The notes under the pieces were generated by a model. That model saw only the letters and a list, made by a program, of their open reading frames with translations, searched no databases and had not been told where the DNA came from. From the NCBI GenBank assembly GCA_944321165.1, contig CALUKE010000001.1, forward strand, positions 248,001-312,000: a stretch of DNA of 64,000 nucleotides. Reading direction: 5' to 3'. The position numbers and the translations under genes are program-made. Shown here piece after piece: positions 39,544 to 48,396 of this stretch. The stretch comes from an uncultured Odoribacter sp. Lineage in GTDB: Bacteria > Bacteroidota > Bacteroidia > Bacteroidales > Marinifilaceae. Position 1 is the stretch's first letter. Each line of letters begins with the position of its first letter.

Positions 39544-40668
39544 TTATTTTTTCCGAATACTCTTCAAAGCCCCATATTGAGGATAGAACTCAATCATCAA
39601 TCCTTCGTTACTGATGATGTCCACCGGTAATCTCTTGATATTTCCCAATTGCGGAATAATGGTCGGACAACTCATCACTTCTTCTTTCCCTTTCAACAGT
39701 TTTAAAGTAGCGGTTGCCGGAACCCGATAATAAATGGCAGAACCGTCATTACCAGTGGCAATCGATTCTGAAGCCGGAACCGATACATCTTCCACTCTCA
39801 AACAATATACCTGGGAGGTCACATTCTTACTGTCGGTGGCTCCTGTCTGTTCGGAGAAACGGAAAGCCACGGTCAATTCGTCCGCTGCTTCCGGGACACA
39901 ACGAAATACGCGCTTTACGATTCCTTTTTCTGTTTTCCCCAAAAACAGACTCAGATAATTTTTTTCCATCCGGTCGAATTCCCGCAAAATAATATCCAGC
40001 GATTTTCCATCCGGCACTCCATTGTCTGCACTCAACAACTTCACCCGTTCAGAACGGATCCGAAAAATCTCACTCACCGCTTCTTTCATATTATCCGCAT
40101 CGGTCTTGACTGCATAATGTACAATCGGATCCCAGATTTTTTTCATTTCTCCATCAATCTCCTGATAAGTATAATTGGTATCCAAAACCTCTTTCAAGTG
40201 ATTGTAGGTGTTCAATTTCATAATGTCAATTTCCTCTTCACTATCCAGCACATTGGCAACATATTCCATTTTGGAATCATCATTGAAAATACCACCGTTC
40301 CCGGCAGAAACACCCGCCAGAAAACCTTCCGCACTCAAACTCAAAGTAACCGGCCAGTAATCTCCGCTGGCAGCAACCGAATAAACGGCCTTTTCATCCG
40401 GAACATAACAGGGATGTATCCGGATCCGTTTGATGGTCCAGTTCTCTGTCGCCTGCTTCATCTCAGGCACAATGCCTAACTCCTTCTCTGCATAATTCTG
40501 ATAAGGCCCCGGAATAAAACGTTCGCATTCCATTTCCACCTCGACATCATAGGCCACCTTCGGCAATGTATAGTTTATATTTACTGAAGTTGTCAGTTCT
40601 TTCTTCTTTTGCGCTGCGGCGACCAACCCCATGGCCAGCATCAACGATACAATCAATACTTTTTTCAT
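39544..40668 (-). CDS. DUF4831 family exported protein
   Basis: About 374 residues with a signal peptide (MKKVLIVSLMLAMGLVAAAQ). I start at the ATG at 40668; a longer reading from 40725 would put 19 charged residues before the signal and is unlikely. The body matches the Bacteroidetes DUF4831 pattern (YDVEVEMECERFIPGPYQNYAEKELGI, WTIKRIRI, DKIM-type helices) and is likely a periplasmic or outer-membrane-associated beta protein. Function unknown. It sits between the Nnr and ClC genes. Confidence 0.8.
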   Translation of the reverse strand: MKKVLIVSLMLAMGLVAAAQKKKELTTSVNINYTLPKVAYDVEVEMECERFIPGPYQNYAEKELGIVPEMKQATENWTIKRIRIHPCYVPDEKAVYSVAASGDYWPVTLSLSAEGFLAGVSAGNGGIFNDDSKMEYVANVLDSEEEIDIMKLNTYNHLKEVLDTNYTYQEIDGEMKKIWDPIVHYAVKTDADNMKEAVSEIFRIRSERVKLLSADNGVPDGKSLDIILREFDRMEKNYLSLFLGKTEKGIVKRVFRCVPEAADELTVAFRFSEQTGATDSKNVTSQVYCLRVEDVSVPASESIATGNDGSAIYYRVPATATLKLLKGKEEVMSCPTIIPQLGNIKRLPVDIISNEGLMIEFYPQYGALKSIRKK

Positions 40669-40678
40669 ATCTTTATTT

Positions 40679-42196
40679 TTACTGTTTTTCCAATTTTTTC
40701 CAGGCCTTTCCCATTTGCTCGGCAATCATACCGGCAGAACATCCCCGTTGCCCGTTTTCTTCAACAGCACAATCCCCCGCCAAACCATGAGCATATACTC
40801 CGATCCGAAGTACATCCAATGGCTCCAAGCCATTGGATGCCAATGCCAGCAATACACCTGTCAATACATCGCCCGATCCGCCTTTCGCCATTCCAGGATT
40901 CCCACTCATATTGAAAAAAAGCCGTCGATCCGGAGTAGCAACGACAGAATAGGCTCCTTTCAATACCAGATAAACTTGATATTGATTTGCAAAAATGCTT
41001 AATTTATTTAATCTCTCAAAATCATTTTCACTTTTTCCCGCTAATCTTTCAAATTCTTTCAGATGAGGAGTCAAAATAGTACCGGCAGGCAGCAGTTCCA
41101 ACAACTCTCTGTGCTCGGCAAGCAGGTTCAACGCATCGGCATCCAGAATCAGACGCCCCTTCCAGCACCGCAGCAAACTTTCCAAAGCCCGCACGGTTTC
41201 CGACTCTTTTCCCAAAGCCGGTCCGACAGCAATGGCATCATAATCCTTCCACCTCTCTATTCCGGTAAAACATAGCTCCGACCGATCCAAATCTAAAATC
41301 GCTTCCGGTACCGTCATTTGCATAAGGTCACCGCCTCGCTTCGGCAGATGACAGTACAACAATCCGATTCCCGAACGAACGGCAGCCTTCGCCGCCAAGA
41401 GAGAAGCCCCCAACATACCGTAACTCCCGGCAATCAAAAGTCCCTTTCCGTTCAATCCTTTATGAGCAAACACCGGAGCGACAGGCAACAGTTCCCGAAC
41501 CGTTTCCTGAGTCGTATAATACCAGGATGTCGGTTGCTGTCGGATCGCTTCCGGATGCAAACTGATGTCAAGTACCGACCACTTACCGACATAACGGGCA
41601 TTTTCAGGCAAAAAGAAAGACAATTTCGGAAATTGAAAAGTAAAGGTATAATCTGCACAAACAATCGCCTCCGGATCATTCCAGGCATTGTCTTCCCCCG
41701 CCAATCCGGAAGGAATATCCACCGCTACCACCTTATTTTCAGCTGCATTAATCTTCCGAATCACTTCTGCCATCAATCCGGTGACCTTCCGATTCAACCC
41801 GGATCCCAGAATTGCATCGACCACAATGGCCCCCTGCGGCAAAACAAAATCATCGACACAACAAATCTCTTTCACCGAAGCCAAATGCCGATAACGCCGG
41901 TAATTCTCTTCACAATCGGTACTCCGGGAATTTCCGGCCACCTGCCAGACTTCCACCGGGATCTCCCGCAAAGTCAATAAACGGGCAATCACATAACCGT
42001 CCCCTCCGTTATTTCCCGCTCCTACGACCACCACCACACTTTTTATCTCTCCTTCCAAAACAGCCAAAAAATAATCGGTCCAGACGGTTGCCGCCCGCTC
42101 CATCAACTCCAAAGAGGTTATCGGTTCATGATCAACAGTATATCGATCTATCTTTGCAATTTGTGAGGTAAAAAAAATTTTATTTAACATTTCCAT
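40679..42196 (-). CDS. nnr: Bifunctional NAD(P)H-hydrate epimerase/dehydratase
   Basis: Repairs damaged NAD(P)H hydrate. Residues 1-210 are the YjeF-N epimerase (VVVVGAGNNGGDGYVIARLL, ILGSGLNRKVTG, AVDIPSGLAGE); residues 225-505 are the ADP-dependent dehydratase (KGLNGKGLLIAGSYGMLGASLLA, GPALGKE, DADALNLL, LTPHLKEF, GNPGMAKGGSGDVLTG). Total 505 residues, as in E. coli Nnr. An AGGAG sits eight bases before the ATG, a clear ribosome-binding site. It heads the minus-strand run into DUF4831 and ClC. Confidence 0.95.
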   Translation of the reverse strand: MEMLNKIFFTSQIAKIDRYTVDHEPITSLELMERAATVWTDYFLAVLEGEIKSVVVVVGAGNNGGDGYVIARLLTLREIPVEVWQVAGNSRSTDCEENYRRYRHLASVKEICCVDDFVLPQGAIVVDAILGSGLNRKVTGLMAEVIRKINAAENKVVAVDIPSGLAGEDNAWNDPEAIVCADYTFTFQFPKLSFFLPENARYVGKWSVLDISLHPEAIRQQPTSWYYTTQETVRELLPVAPVFAHKGLNGKGLLIAGSYGMLGASLLAAKAAVRSGIGLLYCHLPKRGGDLMQMTVPEAILDLDRSELCFTGIERWKDYDAIAVGPALGKESETVRALESLLRCWKGRLILDADALNLLAEHRELLELLPAGTILTPHLKEFERLAGKSENDFERLNKLSIFANQYQVYLVLKGAYSVVATPDRRLFFNMSGNPGMAKGGSGDVLTGVLLALASNGLEPLDVLRIGVYAHGLAGDCAVEENGQRGCSAGMIAEQMGKAWKKLEKQ

Positions 42197-42242
42197 AACA
42201 TCAACTCCTGTGATTTTAAAGCGAAAAATACAGAAAAATTCT

Positions 42243-42250
42243 TACATTTG
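42243..42250 (+). promoter_or_regulatory. Promoter -7 element for the POT transporter
   Basis: TACATTTG matches TAnnTTTG exactly, 42 bases before the ATG at 42292. No clear -33 element at the standard distance. Confidence 0.45.
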
Positions 42251-42291
42251 CCGCCGTATGCAATTAATATTAACTAAAAATATCTAAACTC

Positions 42292-43980
42292 ATGTTTCAA
42301 AATCAACCCAAAGGGCTGTATGCCCTAGCTCTTGCAAACACAGGAGAACGTTTCGGGTACTACACGATGCTGGCTATTTTTACCCTTTTCTTACAGGCGA
42401 AATTCGGCTTCAGCTCGGCAGCTACCTCTAATATTTTTGCCGGTTTTCTGGCTCTCGTATATTTCTTACCGATCTTAGGAGGTATACTGGCAGACAAATT
42501 CGGTTATGGAAAAATGGTTACTACCGGAATCGTTGTCATGTTCATCGGTTATACCTGTCTGGCCATTCCCACGAACGGAGACGGCCTTGGCATCGCAGCC
42601 ATGTTTGGCGCACTTTTCCTGATCGCGTTAGGAACCGGATTATTCAAAGGAAATCTTCAGGTAATGGTTGGAAACCTTTACGATGATCCCAAATATTCAG
42701 ACAAACGCGATACCGCCTTCAGTTTATTCTATATGGCAATCAATATCGGTGCCCTTTTTGCACCTACGGCAGCTTCCAAAATCACAGAACACTTCATGGG
42801 AAAAGCCGGATTAAAATATCAGGGAGACATCCCGGCATTGTGCCATGAATACTTAGAGAAAGGACAGCAAATGGCAGCAGAATCACTGAACAGCCTGACC
42901 CAGTTTGCACAGGCACAAGCTGCTAGTTTCAACGGTGATCTGAGTGCATTCGCACACAAATATATCGACGAATTGTCTCTTTCTTACCATTACGGTTTCG
43001 CAGTTGCCTGCTTCTCTCTGATTGTTTCCATGCTGATCTATCAGGTATTCAAGAAAACTTTCAAACATGCAGATGTCAATACCAAACAGGCTGCTGCCAG
43101 CGGACATCAGGAAAATATCGTAGAATTGACACCGGCACAGACCAAATCCCGGATCACCGCGCTGATTCTGGTTTTTGCAGTGGTTATTTTCTTCTGGATG
43201 GCCTTCCATCAGAATGGTCTTACCTTAACATTCTTCGCCCGCGACTATACTGCCAGAACAGCAGGAGGTGCACTGGGTATGAGTTTCAATGTATTCAACC
43301 TTGTATTTGTTATCACTTTGGTTTACAGTCTTTTCTCTCTATTCCAATCAAAAAAGGCAAAATCAAAACTCATTTCTGCCATAGTAGCTGTTCTTTCCAT
43401 TGGTATCCTGCTTTACAAATACATGTCACTGGAACCGGGTTCTTCCATCGAAGTCCTTCCACAGATGTTCCAGCAGTTTAACCCGTTCTTCGTAGTTGCA
43501 TTGACCCCAGTATCACTGGCAGTATTCGGTGCACTGGCCAAGAGAGGTAAAGAGCCCTCTGCACCCCGTAAAATCGGTATCGGTATGTTGATTGCAGCGG
43601 TCGGTTTTGCCGTAATGGCAGCTTGTTCAATGGGATTGCCGACACCGAATCCCAATGGAGCAACTTTAGTTGCCAACGACCTGCTCGTATCTCCGTCAGT
43701 TTTGATAAACACCTACTTAGTATTGACTTTTGCGGAATTATTCCTTTCTCCGATGGGTATCTCCTTCGTATCAAAAGTAGCTCCTCCTAAATACAAAGGT
43801 CTTATGATGGGCTTGTGGTTCGGAGCTACCGCTGTCGGTAACTACCTGGTATCCATTATCGGTATGCTGTGGGGACACATGGAATTGTGGGCATTGTGGT
43901 CTATCCTGATTGTACTCTGTCTGATCTCAGCCCTGTTCATCTTCACTATGATGAAACGTCTGGAAAACGCAACCAAATAA
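42292..43980 (+). CDS. POT-family proton-dependent peptide transporter
   Basis: Major-facilitator-type oligopeptide importer, 562 residues, about 12-14 TM segments. The N-terminal ANTGERFGYYTMLAIFTLFL carries the ExxERF-type proton-coupling motif in a modified form (GERFGYY), followed by LPILGGILADKFGYGK and FKGNLQVMVGNLY. A large loop lies between TM6 and TM7 (about 160-245). With DPP4, PepD, PepT and OPT elsewhere in the window, it points to peptides as an important nutrient. A strong terminator follows. Confidence 0.93.
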   Translation: MFQNQPKGLYALALANTGERFGYYTMLAIFTLFLQAKFGFSSAATSNIFAGFLALVYFLPILGGILADKFGYGKMVTTGIVVMFIGYTCLAIPTNGDGLGIAAMFGALFLIALGTGLFKGNLQVMVGNLYDDPKYSDKRDTAFSLFYMAINIGALFAPTAASKITEHFMGKAGLKYQGDIPALCHEYLEKGQQMAAESLNSLTQFAQAQAASFNGDLSAFAHKYIDELSLSYHYGFAVACFSLIVSMLIYQVFKKTFKHADVNTKQAAASGHQENIVELTPAQTKSRITALILVFAVVIFFWMAFHQNGLTLTFFARDYTARTAGGALGMSFNVFNLVFVITLVYSLFSLFQSKKAKSKLISAIVAVLSIGILLYKYMSLEPGSSIEVLPQMFQQFNPFFVVALTPVSLAVFGALAKRGKEPSAPRKIGIGMLIAAVGFAVMAACSMGLPTPNPNGATLVANDLLVSPSVLINTYLVLTFAELFLSPMGISFVSKVAPPKYKGLMMGLWFGATAVGNYLVSIIGMLWGHMELWALWSILIVLCLISALFIFTMMKRLENATK

Positions 43981-44002
43981 AAGCGTAAAATAATTTGCTT
44001 AC

Positions 44003-44047
44003 AAAAGAGCGTAACGATTTGTTGATTTATTCGTTACGCTCTTTTTT
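44003..44047 (+). terminator. Strong rho-independent terminator after the POT gene
   Basis: A 15-bp perfect stem (AAAAGAGCGTAACGA with its complement), 13-base loop, then a T-run. The A-rich 5' side makes it a plausible bidirectional terminator for the convergent ADP-ribosylglycohydrolase gene. Confidence 0.85.
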
Positions 44048-44098
44048 ATAATTTATTTCGATATCTCTCGAGACAGCCCTCATCCATGCAAACAAACC

Positions 44099-44905
44099 TT
44101 ATGCTTTAGCGGAACCATCCATAAAAGCCTCAAAACGCCTGGCAATATCCAGCAAATCCGGAGGCAATAAACTTTCACACTGTTGCCAGATTTTCTCTGC
44201 AAAATCCATATTGGATATCTTTCCCGCCAGGGCGATGGCAGCAGTCATACAGGCAATCGTATCGGAATCACCACCCATCGATATGGCAAGCCGCAAAGCC
44301 GCTTCCTCTCCGTTGCGTTGCAAAAAAGCCATAATAGCGACAGGAACACTTCCCTGACAAGTTTCATCGAACATGTAACTGTCCCGCAACTTTTCCAAAG
44401 AAAAATTCAGGTCATATCCAAAATGATTTTCTACATATTGCCTGATTCCCATTCTGGACTTTCCTATTTTATTCAAATAAATACAAGCGGCAACAGCCTG
44501 GGCTCCTTTGATTCCCTCCGGATGATTGTGCGTAACCGCTGCAGAAATTTGAGCCAAATCCAAAGCTTCTTCCAAAGAACGGGCATACAGTCCCACAGGA
44601 CTTACACGCATGGCCGAACCATTTCCAAAACTGCCGTAAGGCTGCGGATGATCGCTCAGCAACCAACAACGAAACATTCTCCCATAACCGGCATCGAAAT
44701 AACGTCTTCCCAAGTCCTGCATGCTGTCAATCAAGCGCTGTTCAGTGTGTTTTTCCTCGGCCATCAACCATTCCGCCACAGCCAAAGTCATTACAGTATC
44801 ATCTGTAAAATGACTACCCGGCGGAAGCAATTCAAATTCCTCCGTTTTCACATTGTGCCACTCTCTTGTCGAACCGACCATGTCCCCGATAATTGCCCCT
44901 AACAT
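44099..44905 (-). CDS. ADP-ribosylglycohydrolase family protein
   Basis: Cleaves ADP-ribose from proteins or small molecules; 268 residues from the ATG at 44905 (MLGAIIGDMVGS). Metal-binding signatures are GDMVGSTREW, HFTDDTVMTLAVA (residues near 33-44) and GGDSDTIACMTAAIAL near the C-terminus, the two aspartate clusters for the dimagnesium site. It directly follows a NUDIX gene, so released ADP-ribose could be hydrolysed by the partner. Physiological target unknown. Confidence 0.92.
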   Translation of the reverse strand: MLGAIIGDMVGSTREWHNVKTEEFELLPPGSHFTDDTVMTLAVAEWLMAEEKHTEQRLIDSMQDLGRRYFDAGYGRMFRCWLLSDHPQPYGSFGNGSAMRVSPVGLYARSLEEALDLAQISAAVTHNHPEGIKGAQAVAACIYLNKIGKSRMGIRQYVENHFGYDLNFSLEKLRDSYMFDETCQGSVPVAIMAFLQRNGEEAALRLAISMGGDSDTIACMTAAIALAGKISNMDFAEKIWQQCESLLPPDLLDIARRFEAFMDGSAKA

Positions 44906-44927
44906 ACAAATCAAATTTTCAAACCGT

Positions 44928-45497
44928 TCATTCAGTTACCAAGCTACACTCCCCAAACTTCTCGCCACCGATCTCTTCATAAAGGTATTGCAACTCTTTC
45001 AGGGTAAAATTCTCCGACAATGGTTCCCAACCTACAAATTCAAAATAAAGCTGACGCCGTAATGCCTTTAATGCCATATCAAGCATCAGATCATGATCGA
45101 AAGCCAAAACTGGCACTTCATGGAGTGTAAACCATTTTGCCTCTGCAGCATCATCGGCACCTTTTACCTCCTGCCATTTCACCAAAGCATAATAGGCGAT
45201 GGTAATGATCCGTTCGCGAGGATCACGGTTCAGTGCTGAAAAAGTGTGGAACTGTCTGACACAAGCAGTCTGCAAACCGGTTTCCTCCCGCAATTCCCGC
45301 AAAGCCCCCTCCTCGGCACTTTCATCTATGTTCAGAAAACCGCCAGGAAATGCCCATCGACCTTTGTATGGTTCCCGGCCCCGCTGCACAAGCAATATCT
45401 TCAATTGTTTCCCATCAAATCCAAAGATCACGCAATCGGTAGTAACACTGGGATGCGGATATTTATAATGATATTTAAATTCTTCCCCGGAACTCAT
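44928..45497 (-). CDS. NUDIX hydrolase, NrtR-like N-domain with shortened C-terminus
   Basis: About 189 residues. The NUDIX box reads GGFLNIDESAEEGALRELREETGL (GX5EX7REUXEEXGU). The flanks resemble the NrtR/ADP-ribose type (KYPHPSVTTDCVIFGFDGKQLKILLVQRG). NrtR-like proteins end in a winged-helix domain starting FTLKELQYLYE; here the protein stops 18 residues after that point, so the DNA-binding domain is cut short. The start at 45497 is chosen because the promoter at 45547-45578 puts an upstream TTG outside the mRNA. Likely hydrolyses ADP-ribose or related compounds. Confidence 0.85.
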   Translation of the reverse strand: MSSGEEFKYHYKYPHPSVTTDCVIFGFDGKQLKILLVQRGREPYKGRWAFPGGFLNIDESAEEGALRELREETGLQTACVRQFHTFSALNRDPRERIITIAYYALVKWQEVKGADDAAEAKWFTLHEVPVLAFDHDLMLDMALKALRRQLYFEFVGWEPLSENFTLKELQYLYEEIGGEKFGECSLVTE

Positions 45498-45546
45498 TTT
45501 TTCACCCATAACCATTTGTTTTAACATCATACTCAAAGTCAACAAA

Positions 45547-45578
45547 CAAATATATTAAAAACAGTCCAGTTTTACAAT
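45547..45578 (-). promoter_or_regulatory. Promoter of the NUDIX / ADP-ribosylglycohydrolase pair
   Basis: Minus strand: ATTG at 45575-45578 (one mismatch from TTTG), 20-base spacer, TATATTTG at 45547-45554, an exact -7 match. Confidence 0.6.
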
Positions 45579-45625
45579 ATTTCGAAAAATTGAAAATCAA
45601 TGAATTAGCTGAAGATACCTGAAAT

Positions 45626-45651
45626 AAAAAAGCCTGATCAAAAATCAGGCT
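45626..45651 (-). terminator. Terminator of the tRNA-Gln gene
   Basis: Minus strand: perfect 8-bp stem AGCCTGAT/ATCAGGCT, five-base loop, then a run of six T residues, just after the tRNA. Confidence 0.85.
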
Positions 45652-45658
45652 TGAGGAG

Positions 45659-45729
45659 TTGTCCAACCAAGACTCGAACTTGGACAAACAGGACCAGAAT
45701 CTGTTGTGCTGCCATTACACCATTGGACA
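45659..45729 (-). tRNA. tRNA-Gln (CTG anticodon)
   Basis: Cloverleaf on the minus strand: acceptor TGTCCAA pairs with TTGGACA, D-arm GGTGTAATGGCAGCACA, anticodon stem ACAGA/CCTGT (one mismatch next to the loop, as in other Gln tRNAs) with loop TTCTGGT, anticodon CTG, and T-arm containing GTTCGAGTC. Discriminator A; the CCA end is not encoded. Own promoter and terminator flank it. Confidence 0.93.
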
Positions 45730-45751
45730 ATGGTCGTTTTTTATGACAGCA

Positions 45752-45783
45752 CAAAAGTAATACTTTATTTATATATTCCCAAA
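45752..45783 (-). promoter_or_regulatory. Promoter of tRNA-Gln
   Basis: Minus strand: TTTG at 45780-45783, 20-base spacer, TACTTTTG at 45752-45759. Both elements match the Bacteroides consensus exactly. Confidence 0.85.
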
Positions 45784-45893
45784 AAAAATCATTATTATTT
45801 CAATAATTTTTTTTGTTCATTTTTCTCATTTATTTTCTTTCAAAGTAAATCGGCTCTGTTCTCAATATTTAAATAAAAAAACAGTTATTTTCT

Positions 45894-45924
45894 TTTGAAA
45901 TACGAGTATTAAAACATATATTTG
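45894..45924 (+). promoter_or_regulatory. Promoter of tRNA-Arg
   Basis: TTTG at 45894-45897, 19-base spacer, TATATTTG at 45917-45924; exact consensus for both elements, 20 bases before the tRNA. Confidence 0.85.
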
Positions 45925-45944
45925 CACCGCCAATGAAAAATACT

Positions 45945-46018
45945 GGTTCAGTAGCTCAGCTGGATAGAGCAACGGCCTTCTAAGCCGTAGGTCGTGGGTT
46001 CGAATCCCGCCTGAATCA
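45945..46018 (+). tRNA. tRNA-Arg (TCT anticodon)
   Basis: Cloverleaf: acceptor GGTTCAG/CTGAATC (one G-U pair), D-arm GCTCAGCTGGATAGAGC, anticodon stem ACGGC/GCCGT with loop CTTCTAA giving anticodon TCT, T-arm GTGGGTTCGAATCCCGC, discriminator A; CCA not encoded. It reads AGA codons, which are used in this window. Confidence 0.95.
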
Positions 46019-46037
46019 CAAAGCTAAAAAGGCATCC

Positions 46038-46084
46038 AAAATGTAGATGTTCAGACAATTACATGAATATCTACATTTTCTTTT
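46038..46084 (+). terminator. Terminator of tRNA-Arg
   Basis: Perfect 11-bp AT-rich stem AAAATGTAGAT/ATCTACATTTT with a 20-base loop, followed by a T-rich tract, ending before the NhaC gene. Confidence 0.65.
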
Positions 46085-46139
46085 CAAGACATGTTGATTA
46101 AAAAAAGTAAGCGCAGCTACCAAAGTAATCACGCTGAAA

Positions 46140-47429
46140 ATGGATCGATATACACACAAACCGTCTTTACTGGCACTGACCCCATTATTTGTTTTTTTGG
46201 GAATATACCTGATTATCTCTATCATTGTCAATGACTTCTACAAGGTGCCCATTACGGTTGCATTTCTCATCTCAGCCGTAACAGCCGTAGCAATGACCCG
46301 AGGCATGAGTCTAAGTGCGAGAATAACCCGCTTTTCCATGGGAGCCTCAGATAAAAACATTTTGCTGATGATCTGGATTTTCATGTTGGCAGGGGCATTC
46401 GCCCAGTCGGCAAAAACCATGGGAGCCATCGATGCGACGGTGAATCTCACCTTACACATACTTCCCGAAAATCTGCTGTTTGCCGGTATTTTCATCGCAG
46501 CATGCTTCATTTCCCTGTCTGTGGGAACTTCTGTCGGGACCATCGTCGCGCTCACGCCGGTAGCTGTCGGCATCGCCGAACAGACCGGGATCGAAACGGC
46601 CTATCTGGTAGCCATCGTCGTCGGAGGCTCTTTTTTCGGCGATAATCTTTCTTTCATCTCCGATACCACCATTGCAGCCACCCAAACCCAGGAGTGCCAA
46701 ATGAAAGACAAATTTAAAGTCAACAGTCTGATTGTCTTGCCGGCAGCCGTACTACTTTTTGTTTACTACATCTTTGCCGGTATGCACACGCATGTACCGA
46801 CCCCTGAAAACAGCATAGAGTGGATCAAAGTTCTCCCTTATCTGCTGGTATTGATTGCAGCATTGGCCGGAATAAACGTCATACTGGTATTGCTACTCGG
46901 TATTATCTCCACCGGCATTATCGGTGTACTCACCGCCGGTTTTGATTTTTTCGGTTGGTTGGGAGCCATGGGGGAAGGCATTACCGGAATGGGAGAATTA
47001 ATCATCATTACCCTCCTGGCAGGAGGAATGCTTGAAATGATCCGCTACAACGGAGGCATCGACTACATCATCAACAAACTGACCCACCGCATTCACTCCA
47101 AACGAAGCGGAGAATTGAGCATTGCCGCTCTGGTGAGTCTGGCCAACCTCTGTACAGCCAACAATACCATCGCCATCATCACCATCGGCCCCATCGCCAA
47201 AAAAATGGCAGACAAACTGGGAATCGACTATCGGAAATCAGCCAGCCTATTGGATATCTTTTCCTGTTTTATTCAAGGTCTCCTCCCCTACGGCGCCCAA
47301 ATGCTCATTGCCGCAGGCCTGGCTTCCCTCTCTCCGATTTCCATCATCCAATATCTGTATTATCCCATGCTCATCGGTATATCCGCCCTATTGGCCATTC
47401 TGTTGCGCTATCCGCGACGCTATTCCTGA
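46140..47429 (+). CDS. nhaC: NhaC-family Na+/H+ antiporter
   Basis: Inner-membrane sodium/proton antiporter of about 429 residues with 11-12 TM segments. Family segments include ARITRFSMGASDKNILLMIWIFMLAGAFA, SVGTSVGTIVALTPVAVGIAEQTG, VGGSFFGDNLSFISDTTIAATQTQECQMKDKF and NTIAIITIGPIAKKMADKLG. It could recycle sodium expelled by the decarboxylase pump encoded at about 54 kb, though no shared operon exists. Confidence 0.9.
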   Translation: MDRYTHKPSLLALTPLFVFLGIYLIISIIVNDFYKVPITVAFLISAVTAVAMTRGMSLSARITRFSMGASDKNILLMIWIFMLAGAFAQSAKTMGAIDATVNLTLHILPENLLFAGIFIAACFISLSVGTSVGTIVALTPVAVGIAEQTGIETAYLVAIVVGGSFFGDNLSFISDTTIAATQTQECQMKDKFKVNSLIVLPAAVLLFVYYIFAGMHTHVPTPENSIEWIKVLPYLLVLIAALAGINVILVLLLGIISTGIIGVLTAGFDFFGWLGAMGEGITGMGELIIITLLAGGMLEMIRYNGGIDYIINKLTHRIHSKRSGELSIAALVSLANLCTANNTIAIITIGPIAKKMADKLGIDYRKSASLLDIFSCFIQGLLPYGAQMLIAAGLASLSPISIIQYLYYPMLIGISALLAILLRYPRRYS

Positions 47430-47532
47430 ACCTATTTTATCTTTGTAAACTTAACTGCATCTGCAAACTCTTCTTTTTTCTAAATATCAAAGAAGAAGTC
47501 CGATCTGAATATACACATCAGCACTTATCAAG

Positions 47533-48315
47533 CTATTCACCCTTCAGTAAACCCGTACTTCTCAATTTTATTTTGGTCAGTACTTTTTTGGTATAAAGCG
47601 GGAAATCGCTCTTCTGCATCCAATCATAATATCCCTGCTGTTCTTTAAGCACCTTTTCAACGGATATCCCTTTGTTTTTGCCGAAATTGAATACCTCTAC
47701 CCCTTTATCGTCATAAATGATAAAACCGGCAAAGTCCACATTTTTATTTTGGGTAGAGAATTTACTCAAGAAATCGATATTGTTCTCCAGTTTGTCCTGA
47801 TAACGATCCAACTGGGCCATCAACACTTCATAAGTCGCCATGGTATCGGCAGCAGCCGTATGGGCATCCTCCAAAGATTTGTGGCAATAAAAACTGTAAG
47901 CAGCCGACAAAGTCCGTTGCTCCATTTTGTGGAAAATAGTCTGCACATCGACGAATTTCCGCTTACTCATGTCAAAATCCACGTCAGCCCGCAAAAATTC
48001 TTCAGCCAACAGAGGAATATCAAAACGATTGGAATTGAAACCGCCCAAATCGCATCCCTCTATATAACGGGCCAACTCTTTTGCAATGTTTTTAAAAACC
48101 GGACAATCCTTGACATCTTCATCATAAATCCCGTGAATGGCCGAAGCTTCCTCCGGAATATGCATCTCCGGATTCACCCGGATCGTCTTTTGCTCTTCCT
48201 TCCCGTTCGGATACACTTTCAATACAGAAATTTCTACGATCCGATCTTTGACAATATTGACTCCGGTAGTTTCAAGATCAAAAAAAACAATGGGATTTGC
48301 TAAATTCAATTTCAT
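47533..48315 (-). CDS. DnaQ-like 3'-5' exonuclease
   Basis: 260 residues of the DEDDh exonuclease family. ExoI motif FFDLETTG (Asp, Glu), ExoII segment GGFNSNRFDIPLL (Asp) and ExoIII EDAHTAAAD (His, Asp) are all present, so an active nuclease is expected. The C-terminal 80 residues contain a distinct helix-rich region (GKNKGISVEKVLKEQQGYYDWMQKSDFP). It follows dnaN on the same strand, suggesting a proofreading or repair role, but it is separate from a PolC-type polymerase. Confidence 0.9.
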   Translation of the reverse strand: MKLNLANPIVFFDLETTGVNIVKDRIVEISVLKVYPNGKEEQKTIRVNPEMHIPEEASAIHGIYDEDVKDCPVFKNIAKELARYIEGCDLGGFNSNRFDIPLLAEEFLRADVDFDMSKRKFVDVQTIFHKMEQRTLSAAYSFYCHKSLEDAHTAAADTMATYEVLMAQLDRYQDKLENNIDFLSKFSTQNKNVDFAGFIIYDDKGVEVFNFGKNKGISVEKVLKEQQGYYDWMQKSDFPLYTKKVLTKIKLRSTGLLKGE

Positions 48316-48343
48316 GGCAGACTTTTAAAAGATTTAAACATGG

Positions 48344-48378
48344 AAAAGTCGAAAAGAACGCATAACGTCCCTTTCGAC
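48344..48378 (-). terminator. Weak hairpin between dnaN and the exonuclease gene
   Basis: Minus strand: 7-bp GTCGAAA/TTTCGAC stem with a long loop, then TTTT. It lies in the 81-base dnaN-exonuclease gap and may only partly terminate. Confidence 0.35.
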
Positions 48379-48396
48379 TCATATCTTTTCTTTCGG

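Noticed and set aside
47438..47445. TATCTTTG promoter-like element on the plus strand after nhaC
   Set aside because: It points into a convergent gene end with no plus-strand gene after it; chance match likely in AT-rich sequence.
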